DNA of 64,000 bases, from positions 62,001 through 126,000 of the forward strand of contig NZ_WTYN01000001.1 in the NCBI RefSeq assembly GCF_009827535.1. Reading direction: 5' to 3'. This DNA comes from Qipengyuania oceanensis. Its GTDB lineage: Bacteria; Pseudomonadota; Alphaproteobacteria; Sphingomonadales; Sphingomonadaceae. The stretch's first letter is position 1, and each line of letters begins with the position of its first letter. Shown one piece after another: positions 17,740-26,109 of the stretch. The translations under genes and the position numbers were made by a program. The notes under the pieces are model-generated. The model did not search any database. It was not told where the DNA came from and was given only the letters and a program-made list of their open reading frames with translations.

Positions 17740-19113
17740 TCAAGACGCGGCGCGCCGCTCGGCGAGGTCGGCTTCCATCGCCGCGATCGTGCTGCGGTCG
17801 AGCTTGTAGAACAGCATCGCCAGGCCGGCAGGAACGATCATCGCCGCGGGCACGATGGCGAAGGCCAGATCGATTCCGAAGCGCGCGCCCTGGCTCTGGA
17901 CGGCACCGGCCTCGAAACCGGTCAGGGCGAAGAGCGCGCCGGGGAGGGCCGCACCGATCGCGACGCCGGTCTTGATCGCGAATACCGCCCCAGAGACTGC
18001 CAGCCCGGTCATCTGCCGGCCGCTCGTCCATTCGAGGTACTCGGCGATATCGGTGAACATCGAATAGGCCAGCACCATCATCATCCCGAGCCCGATGCCC
18101 ACGAACAGCTGGGCGATGGTCTGCGGCCAGACGGCGTCGACCGGCATCAGGTGAAAGACGACGATGGCAGCGATCTCGATCGCCCCTGCCAGGACCAGCA
18201 AATGGGCCTTGTCGAACCGCCTTGCCATCGCTCCGGCCAAGACGACGCCGAGCAACTGGCCCAGCGCGAAGGCGCTGTAGAACAATCCGATCCGGTCGAG
18301 GAAACCGAATACCGGCTCGCCATCGTCGCCTGCCACGTACCGGAACCAGAACAGGGCGCTGCCTGCGCGAGAGGCAAGCGCCACAGGGGTCAGGATGGCG
18401 GCTATGGCTACCGCGATCCATGCAGGCGTGCGGACGAGCAGTTTCAAATCGTCGAGCACAGCGCCGTTGGTTTCGGCGGGAGGGATCCGCTCCTTGGTGG
18501 TGGCGAATGTCAGCATGAGGCTCGCAGCGCCGATCGCGGCGATCACAAACATCGTCAGCATGATCCCGCGCCGCTCGTCTCCTGCGCCGAGTTCGCGCAC
18601 GAGCGTGGTCGCGACGACCGCCACCAGCACCACGGCGAGTGCGGAGAAGATCATCCGGTAGGATGCGACCGAGGCGCGCGTGTCGGCGCTCGGCGAGATC
18701 ACGCCCATCAGCGCGGAATAGGGAACGCCGGTTGCGGTGTAGGCGGCCATGGTCAGCGTATAGGTTACATAGGCCCAGGCCAGCATTGCACCGGGCGACA
18801 GGTCCGGGGCGGCGAAGATCGCCGCTCCGCTGAGGCCGAAGGGGATCGCTCCCCATAGCAGGTACGGGCGATAGCGGCCCCAGCGTGTTCGCGTCCGGTC
18901 TGCCAGTGCGCCCATCGCCGGGTCGGTCACCGCGTCGAACAGCTTGGTCAGCAGCAGCATCAGCGCCACCGCCGCCGGAGCAACTCCACCCAGCTCGATG
19001 AAGAAGTAGAGCAGGTAGATGTTGAAGAAATTGATGAACAGGGACGACGCTAAGTCGCCCTGACCGTATCCGAGCTTCTCGAGGATGCCGACGCGATCGG
19101 AAGTCCTGGTCAC
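17740..19113 (-). CDS. MFS transporter, glycoside-pentoside-hexuronide (GPH) cation symporter family
   Basis: Inner-membrane transporter of 457 residues with about 12 hydrophobic segments. N-terminal features are typical of the GPH family: KLGYGQGDLASSLFINFF and KLFDAVTDPAMGALADRTRTRWGRYRPYLL. Members carry sugars or related polar solutes with Na+ or H+. The start is a GTG at 19113 with GGGAG upstream. It lies 16 bases after the YghU-type gene, so the two are probably co-transcribed. No sugar-metabolism gene is near enough to give the substrate. Confidence 0.88.
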   Translation of the reverse strand: MTRTSDRVGILEKLGYGQGDLASSLFINFFNIYLLYFFIELGGVAPAAVALMLLLTKLFDAVTDPAMGALADRTRTRWGRYRPYLLWGAIPFGLSGAAIFAAPDLSPGAMLAWAYVTYTLTMAAYTATGVPYSALMGVISPSADTRASVASYRMIFSALAVVLVAVVATTLVRELGAGDERRGIMLTMFVIAAIGAASLMLTFATTKERIPPAETNGAVLDDLKLLVRTPAWIAVAIAAILTPVALASRAGSALFWFRYVAGDDGEPVFGFLDRIGLFYSAFALGQLLGVVLAGAMARRFDKAHLLVLAGAIEIAAIVVFHLMPVDAVWPQTIAQLFVGIGLGMMMVLAYSMFTDIAEYLEWTSGRQMTGLAVSGAVFAIKTGVAIGAALPGALFALTGFEAGAVQSQGARFGIDLAFAIVPAAMIVPAGLAMLFYKLDRSTIAAMEADLAERRAAS

Positions 19114-19129
19114 GACCGCGCCGCTCCCG

Positions 19130-19984
19130 TCAGACGTTCTTGCCGTCGAAGTCGCTCGCCGAGTGGCGCTCGGCCAGCTGGCTGTCCTCTTCGCCCCAGG
19201 TCTTGTTGACGATCCGGCCCCGCTTCACTCCGGGCCTATCGGAGATCTCGCGCACCCAGCGCTCGACATGGGTATATTCATGGATCGAGAGGAACTTGCG
19301 CGCATCGTTGTAGATGCCGCCGTAGATGAACGGCGCGAGCCAGGGGTAGTTGGCGATATCGGCGATGGTGTATTCGTCGCCAGCGAGAAAGCGGGTTTCG
19401 GCCAGCCGCTTGTCGGCGACATCGAAGATGCGCTTCGTTTCCATCGAATAGCGGTCGATCGCATATTCGATTTTTTCGGGCGCATAGGCGTAGAAATGGC
19501 CGAAGCCGCCGCCGATGAACGGGCCGGTCCCCACTTGCCAGAACAGCCAGCTGAACACCTCGGCGCGCGCTGCCGGATCGCTCGGCAGAAAAGCACCGAA
19601 TTTCTCGGCCAAGTGGACCAGGATCGCGCCGCTTTCGAAAATACGGAACGGCTTATCGCCGCTGTGATCGACCATGGTCGGGATCTTGGAATTGGGGTTG
19701 GCGTCGACGAAGCCAGAGGTGAATTGCTGGCCTTCCGAAATGTTCACCAGCCAGGCATCGTATTCGGCGCCCGCGTGCCCCAGTTCCAGAAGCTCCTCGA
19801 GCATGATGGTCGCCTTGACGCCATTGGGCGTGCCCAGCGAATAGAGCTGCAGCGGGTGTTCGCCGACCGGCAGGTCCTTCTGCTCGCGCGCGCCTGCAGT
19901 CGGGCGATTGATCGCCGCGAACCGACCGCCGCTCTCCTTGTCGTACTGCCAGACTTCGGGCGGCGTGTAGATCGTATCGGCCAA
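19130..19984 (-). CDS. yghU: glutathione-dependent disulfide-bond oxidoreductase (YghU type)
   Basis: GST-superfamily enzyme of 284 residues related to E. coli YghU, which reduces disulfide or peroxide substrates with glutathione. Family landmarks include LYSLGTPNGVKATIMLEEL, NPNSKIPTMVD, IFESGAILVHLAEKFG and the C-terminal helical domain. I choose a TTG start at 19984: it is preceded by GGAGAGAACC at ideal spacing and gives the normal N-terminus (M)ADTIYTPPEVW. The longer frame to 20074 would overlap the divergent topoisomerase gene and adds no conserved sequence. Confidence 0.88.
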   Translation of the reverse strand: MADTIYTPPEVWQYDKESGGRFAAINRPTAGAREQKDLPVGEHPLQLYSLGTPNGVKATIMLEELLELGHAGAEYDAWLVNISEGQQFTSGFVDANPNSKIPTMVDHSGDKPFRIFESGAILVHLAEKFGAFLPSDPAARAEVFSWLFWQVGTGPFIGGGFGHFYAYAPEKIEYAIDRYSMETKRIFDVADKRLAETRFLAGDEYTIADIANYPWLAPFIYGGIYNDARKFLSIHEYTHVERWVREISDRPGVKRGRIVNKTWGEEDSQLAERHSASDFDGKNV

Positions 19985-20072
19985 GGTTCTCTCCGGTTCT
20001 GTCTTTAAATCGTTTCGTCGCAAATGCCTGTTCGGCAGCGGAACTGCAAGCAGGGTCGCAGGTTTGAGCGAC

Positions 20073-21089
20073 ATGGCGTCGCAAGCATCCGATCTGATCT
20101 ACATCGATGACGATCTGCCCGGCATCACGCGCAAGCGTGCCGGCAAGGGCTGGGCCTATTACGATCCCAAGGGTCGGCTGATTACCGACGCGGCGGAGAA
20201 GAAGCGGCTCAATGCGATCGCGTTGCCGCCCGCCTATGTCGATGCCTGGTTCTGCCCGGCAAGCAACGGACACATTCTGGCAACCGGCATCGATGCGAAA
20301 GGCCGCAAGCAATATCGCTACCACCCGGATTTCCGCTCTGCGCGCGAGGGCGAGAAATTTGACGGGTGCCTCACGTTCGGCAAGCTGCTGCCGCTGGTTC
20401 GCAAAAGGGTCGAAAACGATCTGAAGGCGCCGCGCCTCACCAAGGCGCGTGCCGTCGCCAGCGTCGTTCGCCTGCTCGATCTCGGTGCGATCCGGGTCGG
20501 CAACGAAGGCTATGCGAAATCGAACAAGAGCTTCGGGGCGACGACCTTGCGTGATCGCCACGCCAAGCTCACCGGCAACACGCTCAAGCTCAAGTATCGC
20601 GGCAAGGGCGGCAAGATGCGGGAGGTGACGCTGTCCGACAACGCGCTCGCCCGCTGCGTTCGCGCGATGCAGGATCTGCCCGGCCAGAACCTGTTCCACT
20701 GGGTCGACGACGACGGCGAAACGCACGACGTCTGTTCGTCCGACGTGAACAATTACCTGTGCGAAACGATGGGCGAGAAATTTACCGCCAAGAATTTTCG
20801 CACCTGGCACGCGAGCGCGATGGGTTACGAGTTGCTCGCGAGCACGAACGACAAGGTGACGATCAAGAACGTGATCGAGAACGTCGCCCAGCATCTCGGA
20901 AACACGCCGGCCGTCACGCGCCGGAGCTACGTCCATCCGGCGGTGATCGGTCTGGTCGACATCCAGGACGAGTGGCGCGAAGGGCTCGAAGTGCCCCGGA
21001 CGACGAAATGGCTCACACGGTGGGAGCGTGGGCTTATGGAGCTGCTCGAGCAGAGCCCTGCAGCAGAGGAATTGCTTGCAGCAGCGTGA
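20073..21089 (+). CDS. DNA topoisomerase IB
   Basis: Poxvirus-type type IB topoisomerase that relaxes supercoils through a 3'-phosphotyrosyl intermediate. The 338-residue protein carries the catalytic Tyr286 in RRSYVHP, with catalytic Arg/Lys in ARAVASVVRLLDLGAIRVGNE and the later KNFRTWHAS. The length matches bacterial members. The ATG at 20073 is preferred; an in-frame TTG at 20064 would add three residues. It is divergent from yghU and directly upstream of the NAD synthase gene. Confidence 0.93.
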   Translation: MASQASDLIYIDDDLPGITRKRAGKGWAYYDPKGRLITDAAEKKRLNAIALPPAYVDAWFCPASNGHILATGIDAKGRKQYRYHPDFRSAREGEKFDGCLTFGKLLPLVRKRVENDLKAPRLTKARAVASVVRLLDLGAIRVGNEGYAKSNKSFGATTLRDRHAKLTGNTLKLKYRGKGGKMREVTLSDNALARCVRAMQDLPGQNLFHWVDDDGETHDVCSSDVNNYLCETMGEKFTAKNFRTWHASAMGYELLASTNDKVTIKNVIENVAQHLGNTPAVTRRSYVHPAVIGLVDIQDEWREGLEVPRTTKWLTRWERGLMELLEQSPAAEELLAAA

Positions 21090-21099
21090 CTTGTCTTGG

Positions 21100-21116
21100 G
21101 TATCCTGATGGGATAC
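21100..21116. promoter_or_regulatory. palindrome GTATCC-N5-GGATAC at the nadE start
   Basis: Perfect 6-bp arms around a 5-base centre, covering the ATG at 21108 and ending 9 bases before the ATG at 21126. GATACT within it could serve as a -10 element for a leaderless transcript starting near 21126. Because the downstream protein begins with an HTH domain, this may be its own operator. Symmetry is seen; binding is inference. Confidence 0.45.
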
Positions 21117-21125
21117 TCATCCGGA

Positions 21126-23426
21126 ATGCATGTAGCCGGTCAGAAAATTCGTGCCTGGCGCGAAGCCCACAGCCCCCCGCTCTCCGCCGAGGAATTCGGC
21201 GAACAATACGGTGAACCCGATCCATGGCCCAGCCGCACCGTTTATGGCTGGGAACGGCGCGGGAAGGTTGCCCGGCCAGCCGTCCAGAAACGTTTGGCGG
21301 AATTGGGAATTTGCAAGGTGAGCGACTGGATCGAAGACGTGGAAACTGACGCCAGTAACCGCGCGGAACAACGCGCAACCGGTTCCTTTTTCTCGCCTAC
21401 GACGCACGGGCTGATCCGCGTCGCGACGAGCACGCCGCATGTCCGTACCGCCGACATCGACTATAATCTTGCGGGGATACTGGAGGAGGCCAGCCGGGCG
21501 GATCATGCCTGCGTGGACCTCGTCGTTTTTCCCGAATTGTGCCTGTCGTCCTACGCGCTCGATGATCTTCATTTGCAGCAGGCACTGCTCGAAAAGGCAG
21601 AGCACGCGATCGCCAAGCTGGTCGCCGCGAGCGAGCGTCTGCGTCCGGTACTGCTCGTCGGCGCACCGCTACGCCGCAACGGCCGGATCTACAATTGCGC
21701 CCTGGCGATCGCGCACGGCAAGCTGCTGGGCGCGGTCCCCAAGAGCTACTTGCCGAATTACCGCGAATTCTACGAGAAGCGCTGGTTCGCCAATGGCCGG
21801 TCGATCCAGGGACTGACGATCGCGGTGAATGGCGAAGACGTGCCTTTCGGGACTGACCTGATCTTCGCCGCGCGCGACAACGCCGGGTTCAAGGTGTTCG
21901 TCGAGATCTGCGAAGATTACTGGTCGCCCAATCCTCCCTCTACGCTCGGCGCGCTCGCCGGAGCGACGATCCTCGCCAATCTCTCGGCGTCGAACATCAC
22001 GATCGGCAAGTCGGACGAACGCCACATGCTGTGCAGGGCGCAGGCCTCGCGCGCGGTAGCCGCCTACGCCTATTCGGCCGCCGGACATGGCGAGAGCACG
22101 ACCGACCTCGCGTGGGACGGGCAGGGCATGATCTACGAACTGGGCGACCTGCTTGCGGAAAGCGAACGCTTCTCGCTCGAGCCGGAACTATGCATCGCGG
22201 ACGTGGATGGCGAGCGTATCCTTTCCGAACGCATGCGAATGCAGACGTTCAACGATGCCGCCGAGGCTGCCGGGCGCCCGGAAGACTGGTTTCGCACCGT
22301 GCACTTCGATCAGTCGCCGATTCCCGACGGCGACGTAATCCGCCCGATCCGCCGCTTTCCCTTCGTGCCGAACCGCTTGCACAAGCTGGATGAGGATTGC
22401 TTCGAAGCGTTCAACATCCAGGTCGACGGGCTGATGCGGCGGGTCGAGGCGACCAGGCCGAAGAGTCTCGTCATCGGAGTTTCCGGCGGGCTCGATTCGA
22501 CCCATGCGCTGATCGTCGCCGCCAAGACCTGCGACCGGCTGGGTCTGCCGCGCACGACTATTCGCGGATACACCATGCCGGGCTTCGCGACGTCGGACGG
22601 GACCAGGTCGAACGCCTGGAAGCTGATGAAGGCGCTCGGCATCACCGCCGAGGAGATCGATATCAAGCCGACCGCTCGGCTGATGCTGGAGAACATCGGC
22701 CACGCCTTCGCGGATGGCGAGCCGGTTTACGACACCACCTTCGAGAATGTGCAGGCAGGATTGCGTACCGACTACCTGTTCCGGCTCGCGGGTCAGCACG
22801 AGGGCTGGGTGATCGGGACGGGCGATCTGTCCGAGCTGGCGCTGGGCTGGTGCACCTATGGCGTGGGCGACCAGATGAGCCATTACGGCGTCAACGCAGG
22901 CGTGCCCAAGACCCTGATCCAGTACCTGATCCGCTGGACGACGCGCACCAATCAGTTCGATCCGCAGACAGACGCAGTGCTGGAAGCGATCCTCGCGACC
23001 GAGATTTCGCCCGAGCTCGTTCCAGCCGGCAAGGACGGGACGATCCAGAGTACGGAGAGTATCATCGGGCCGTACGAGCTCAACGACTTCTTCGTCCATC
23101 ACGTGATCCGCTATGGCCAGCGGCCGAGCAAGGTCGCGTTCCTCGCGTGGCAGGCATGGAAGAGTGCCGAAGCGGGCCTATGGCCCCCCGACTTTCCCGA
23201 AGGCGCCAAGAATGAGTACGATCTGGCGACCATCGCCGGCTGGCTGGAGAAGTTCCTCAAGCGTTTCTTCGGCTTCAGCCAGTTCAAGCGGAGCGCGCTC
23301 CCCAACGGCCCGAAGGTCAGCGCGGGTGGGGCGCTCTCTCCGCGCGGGGACTGGCGGGCACCGTCCGACGCGGTGGCGGAATTGTGGCTGGAGGAATTGC
23401 GCGAAGCTTTGCCGGATCTCGGCTAG
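21126..23426 (+). CDS. nadE: glutamine-dependent NAD(+) synthase with N-terminal XRE-like HTH extension
   Basis: Last step of NAD synthesis: nicotinate adenine dinucleotide is amidated using glutamine and ATP. The nitrilase-type glutaminase domain shows the triad Glu137, Lys206 and Cys262, and the synthetase domain has the ATP-pyrophosphatase loop SGGLDS at 453-458 and GTGDLSELALGW. The enzyme proper starts near SFFSPTTHGLIRVA, as in the roughly 680-residue mycobacterial type. Here about 80 extra residues precede it, containing an XRE-like HTH (KIRAWREAHSPPLSAEEFG, then SRTVYGWERRG). The frame is open with no stop between the two parts. Possible starts are TTG 21096, ATG 21108 and ATG 21126; the last gives 766 residues. 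Confidence 0.9.
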   Translation: MHVAGQKIRAWREAHSPPLSAEEFGEQYGEPDPWPSRTVYGWERRGKVARPAVQKRLAELGICKVSDWIEDVETDASNRAEQRATGSFFSPTTHGLIRVATSTPHVRTADIDYNLAGILEEASRADHACVDLVVFPELCLSSYALDDLHLQQALLEKAEHAIAKLVAASERLRPVLLVGAPLRRNGRIYNCALAIAHGKLLGAVPKSYLPNYREFYEKRWFANGRSIQGLTIAVNGEDVPFGTDLIFAARDNAGFKVFVEICEDYWSPNPPSTLGALAGATILANLSASNITIGKSDERHMLCRAQASRAVAAYAYSAAGHGESTTDLAWDGQGMIYELGDLLAESERFSLEPELCIADVDGERILSERMRMQTFNDAAEAAGRPEDWFRTVHFDQSPIPDGDVIRPIRRFPFVPNRLHKLDEDCFEAFNIQVDGLMRRVEATRPKSLVIGVSGGLDSTHALIVAAKTCDRLGLPRTTIRGYTMPGFATSDGTRSNAWKLMKALGITAEEIDIKPTARLMLENIGHAFADGEPVYDTTFENVQAGLRTDYLFRLAGQHEGWVIGTGDLSELALGWCTYGVGDQMSHYGVNAGVPKTLIQYLIRWTTRTNQFDPQTDAVLEAILATEISPELVPAGKDGTIQSTESIIGPYELNDFFVHHVIRYGQRPSKVAFLAWQAWKSAEAGLWPPDFPEGAKNEYDLATIAGWLEKFLKRFFGFSQFKRSALPNGPKVSAGGALSPRGDWRAPSDAVAELWLEELREALPDLG

Positions 23427-23432
23427 GCGGGC

Positions 23433-23957
23433 CTACTGGCCGCTGTCGAAATTGCACTCGCTTTCGAAACGCGCGCTGCCGCTGGAGTAATCCGCCCAGG
23501 TGTGATCGGCCTGCTGGCGGATCGCGACGGGCACGCCTACCGGACAGCTCGCCCCGGCCGCATCGGCTAGATAGTTCATCTCGGCCACCTGGTCGTACAT
23601 CGTGTCGAGATTGCTTTCATAGGCTCCGCAGAAGCCGGTCAGCTTGCGGCTCGACAGGGTCATGTTGCCGTAACGCGCGGCAAAGCTGCGTGCATTGCTC
23701 ATGCGCGAGCGCGTGATTTCATTGAAGCGAGCGACCACCTGGCCGCAGCTCGGGTCGGCTTCGGCTGCGGCAGGAGTGGCAGCAGCAGAGGCATATTGCG
23801 CGGACATTTGCTGGCGAGCCACGATCGGGGTTCCGTCTGCGATCGGGGTCGCTTCCCAGACATCGGCGCTTTGCGCCTGCGACACGGCAGCGCCCTGCAG
23901 CGCGGCGAAGCCGGCTCCGGCAGAAGCGATCAGGGCGAGAGCGGTGCGGGCCGACAT
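23433..23957 (-). CDS. hypothetical exported protein
   Basis: A 174-residue protein I do not recognise. A signal peptide (residues 1-29, ending SQAQS) implies a periplasmic location. The mature part is mixed alpha with four Cys residues (DPSCGQ, TGFCGA, ASCPVG, SECNFD), enough for two disulfides. It lies 85 bases downstream of ilvE on the same strand and nearly touches the end of nadE (6-bp gap). Confidence 0.75.
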   Translation of the reverse strand: MSARTALALIASAGAGFAALQGAAVSQAQSADVWEATPIADGTPIVARQQMSAQYASAAATPAAAEADPSCGQVVARFNEITRSRMSNARSFAARYGNMTLSSRKLTGFCGAYESNLDTMYDQVAEMNYLADAAGASCPVGVPVAIRQQADHTWADYSSGSARFESECNFDSGQ

Positions 23958-24042
23958 GTTATCCTTCCAAATGCCCCGTCCGGTCAGAAAACCGACGGTT
24001 TCACAGGAAGTTCCGGGCCCCGGATGCGATGGCCCGGCGTGG

Positions 24043-25122
24043 TCAGTCGATGCGCATCACCCAGCCGTGCGTGTCCGCAATCTCGCTGCGCTGGATGCCG
24101 ACCAGCCGCTCGCGCAATTTGCTGGTGATCTGGCCCGGGCCGCCGGTCCCGATGGTGAAAGCGCCGTCCGGCCCTTCCACCTTGCCGACGGGCGTGACGA
24201 CTGCGGCCGTGCCGCAGGCCATCGTCTCGACCAGGTCGCCCCTTGTTGCATCGGCGCGCCACTGGTCGATCGAGTAGGGTTCCTCGCGCACCTGCAGGCC
24301 TTCTTCGCGCAACAACTGGATCAGGCTGTCGCGGGTGATCCCGGGCAGGATCGTTCCGGTAAGCGGCGGAGTGACGACGCTGCCGTCGTCGAACACGAAG
24401 AACAGGTTCATGCCCCCCAGTTCCTCGATCCATTTCTTCTCGACCGCATCGAGGAAGACCACCTGGTCGTGCCCCTTGGCGATCGCTTCGGCCTGCGGAA
24501 CGAGGCTGGCGGCATAATTGCCGCCGCATTTGGCTGCACCGGTGCCGCCGGGTGCGGCGCGCGTGTAATTCCGGCTGACCCAGATCGAAACGGCGGGCGC
24601 GCCGGACTTGAAGTAGTTTCCGGCCGGGCTCGCGATCACGAGGAACTTGTACTTCTTGGCCGGGCGCACGCCGAGAAAGGCTTCGGAAGCGAACATGAAC
24701 GGTCGCAGGTAGAGCGATCCGCCATCGACGCTCGGAAACCAGTCGCGGTCGGCCTTCACCAGCTGCCTGATCGATTCGAGAAACAGTTCTTCGGGCAGGT
24801 TCGGCATCGCCAGCCGGTCGGCCGATGCGTTGAAGCGGCGCGCGTTTTCCTCGGGCCGGAACAGCGCAATTCCGCCGTCCGCCTGCTTGTAGGCCTTGAG
24901 ACCTTCGAAGATTTCCTGAGCGTAGTGAAATACGGCGGTGGCCGGATCGAGGCTCAGCGGCTCGCGCGGCCCGACAGTGGCATTGTGCCAGCCCTTGCCT
25001 TCCTCCCAGTCGATCGAGACCATGTGGTCGGAAAACAGCGTGCCGAAACCGGGATCGGCCAGCGCCTGCTGGCGGGTTTCACCGGGGACCGGGGCGGGGT
25101 GCGGGATCGAAGAGAAGTCCAT
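24043..25122 (-). CDS. ilvE: branched-chain amino acid aminotransferase
   Basis: PLP-dependent fold type IV transaminase of 359 residues interconverting Leu, Ile and Val with their 2-oxo acids. The family pattern is clear: DWEEGKGWHNATVGPREPLSLDPA, FHYAQEIFEGLKAY, the PLP-Lys region near AKCGGNYAASL and MACGTAAVVTPVG. The ATG at 25122 gives the usual N-terminus (MDFSSIPHPAPV); a TTG at 25158 would add 12 residues. No strong Shine-Dalgarno is visible at either. The 396 bases upstream hold a microgene, a hairpin terminator facing ilvE and an opposite-strand terminator. Confidence 0.93.
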   Translation of the reverse strand: MDFSSIPHPAPVPGETRQQALADPGFGTLFSDHMVSIDWEEGKGWHNATVGPREPLSLDPATAVFHYAQEIFEGLKAYKQADGGIALFRPEENARRFNASADRLAMPNLPEELFLESIRQLVKADRDWFPSVDGGSLYLRPFMFASEAFLGVRPAKKYKFLVIASPAGNYFKSGAPAVSIWVSRNYTRAAPGGTGAAKCGGNYAASLVPQAEAIAKGHDQVVFLDAVEKKWIEELGGMNLFFVFDDGSVVTPPLTGTILPGITRDSLIQLLREEGLQVREEPYSIDQWRADATRGDLVETMACGTAAVVTPVGKVEGPDGAFTIGTGGPGQITSKLRERLVGIQRSEIADTHGWVMRID

Positions 25123-25187
25123 TTTCGCGCGGGTAAAGATTGCACGCTGACAGGGCAAGACAGGAGGGCTTTAGTCGTCCAAAATGA

Positions 25188-25223
25188 GAAGGGCAGCGAC
25201 ACCGTGACGATGTGCTGCCCTTC
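25188..25223 (-). terminator. hairpin terminator/attenuator between the microgene and ilvE
   Basis: On the minus strand a 10-bp perfect stem GAAGGGCAGC/GCTGCCCTTC with a 16-base loop is followed by TCATTTTGG. It lies 27 bases after the longer microgene reading frame and 65 bases before the ilvE start. It may simply end the microgene transcript or may act as an attenuator for ilvE. Confidence 0.65.
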
Positions 25224-25275
25224 GCATGGTCAGCGGCCGGAAGCGCCGCTCACGAAGCCTTACTCGGCTGGAATA

Positions 25276-25332
25276 TTACCGAATATGCTCCGTAGGGATC
25301 TTCACCGACCTCGCTACTGAACCATGAGACAT
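25276..25332 (-). CDS. microgene with an exceptionally strong Shine-Dalgarno (18-codon frame, possible frameshift)
   Basis: The ATG at 25332 is preceded by AAAGGAGGTGATCC, fully complementary to the usual 3' end of 16S rRNA, with 7 bases between GGAGG and ATG. The frame from this ATG encodes only 18 residues (MSHGSVARSVKIPTEHIR). A second frame over the same bases looks more protein-like and runs to a TGA at 25250, but has no start codon of its own. Removing one TC from the TCTC after the ATG would join the ATG to it, giving a 26-residue peptide starting MSWFSSEVGEDPYG and ending FQPSKAS. So this may be a frameshifted microgene, a leader peptide, or a real 18-residue peptide. Function unknown. 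Confidence 0.45.
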   Translation of the reverse strand: MSHGSVARSVKIPTEHIR

Positions 25333-25485
25333 CGGATCACCTCCTTTCGAGCTTGTGAGCTAGAACCCCGTTTCACCGGGATCCAAGACCGCGCTAGCCG
25401 CTGATCTTGATCGCAATGTGAGTCGAATCGGGGGCGAAAACAAGGCTTGAAAAAAACTTATCCCGCGTCAGAATTGTGCGCTGTG

Positions 25486-25510
25486 GCCCGCGAGATTTCG
25501 CGGGCTTTTT
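25486..25510 (+). terminator. rho-independent terminator on the plus strand, no matching gene
   Basis: An 8-bp stem GCCCGCGA/TCGCGGGC with a 4-base loop is followed directly by TTTTT on the plus strand. No plus-strand gene precedes it within 2 kb, so it may end an unannotated small RNA. As an alternative, the hairpin may help stop the minus-strand lipoprotein gene ending at 25519, though it lacks a T run in that direction. Confidence 0.6.
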
Positions 25511-25518
25511 GATTCTCG

Positions 25519-26061
25519 TTACCGGCAGTCCTCGATCACCCTGGTGACCTCCGGCCAGGACGGGACGTAGAGCGTCGCCATGCCGGGAATCTCGACCGCG
25601 AAACGCCCCTTGCTGATGGCCATCGCATCGAGGAAGCGGTCGTTCGCAGGCAGCACCGCTGCCAAGCTGGGAGTGGCACCGAAAGGCTGGGCGGCAAGCG
25701 TGCGATTGCCGGTCTCTGTGCGCACGATCATCGATGTCTGCCCGCGTGCCTCACCGGCGCGGGCGAGCGTGATCGTCCGGTTGGAACGGTTGCAGGTCAT
25801 CGTGAACCGCGCATCGGCGGAAGAAGGGCCGAAGAAGGCCGATGTCGTGGTGCCGCCATTGCGGTAGGTCCAGTCGCCCGGCGTTGCTGGCGCGTCCATC
25901 CAGTTCTGATAGACCGGCTGGACCACGGCGGTCGGGGTCGGTGTAGGTGCCGGGGCGGGTGCGGGCGCAGGCGTCGGGGTGGAGGCAGGCTGCGGTGCGC
26001 AAGCGGCGACGGCGAGAGTTACGGCAATCGCGCCGGCGAAATGGGAATAGATCGGTTTCAT
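25519..26061 (-). CDS. hypothetical lipoprotein with Pro/Thr/Ala-rich linker
   Basis: A 180-residue protein with a lipoprotein signal ending in VAAC (Cys21). A Pro-Thr-Ala linker follows to about residue 48, then a globular domain starting QNWMDAPATPGDWTYR with TMTCNRSNRTITLARAG. The domain resembles small exported proteins of Sphingomonadales without known function. Two Cys residues in the mature domain may form a disulfide. It is divergent from tlyA with 48 bp between the starts. Confidence 0.75.
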   Translation of the reverse strand: MKPIYSHFAGAIAVTLAVAACAPQPASTPTPAPAPAPAPTPTPTAVVQPVYQNWMDAPATPGDWTYRNGGTTTSAFFGPSSADARFTMTCNRSNRTITLARAGEARGQTSMIVRTETGNRTLAAQPFGATPSLAAVLPANDRFLDAMAISKGRFAVEIPGMATLYVPSWPEVTRVIEDCR

Positions 26062-26109
26062 GTCCTCTCAATGCGCGCTAGGCGGCAAGTTTCCAATGCC
26101 CGAGAACAA

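Noticed and set aside
25331-25360. Plus-strand GGATCACCTCCTTT read as a 16S rRNA 3'-end remnant
   Set aside because: Only about 14 bases match and nothing upstream resembles 16S. On the minus strand the same bases form a Shine-Dalgarno at ideal distance from an ATG, a simpler explanation.
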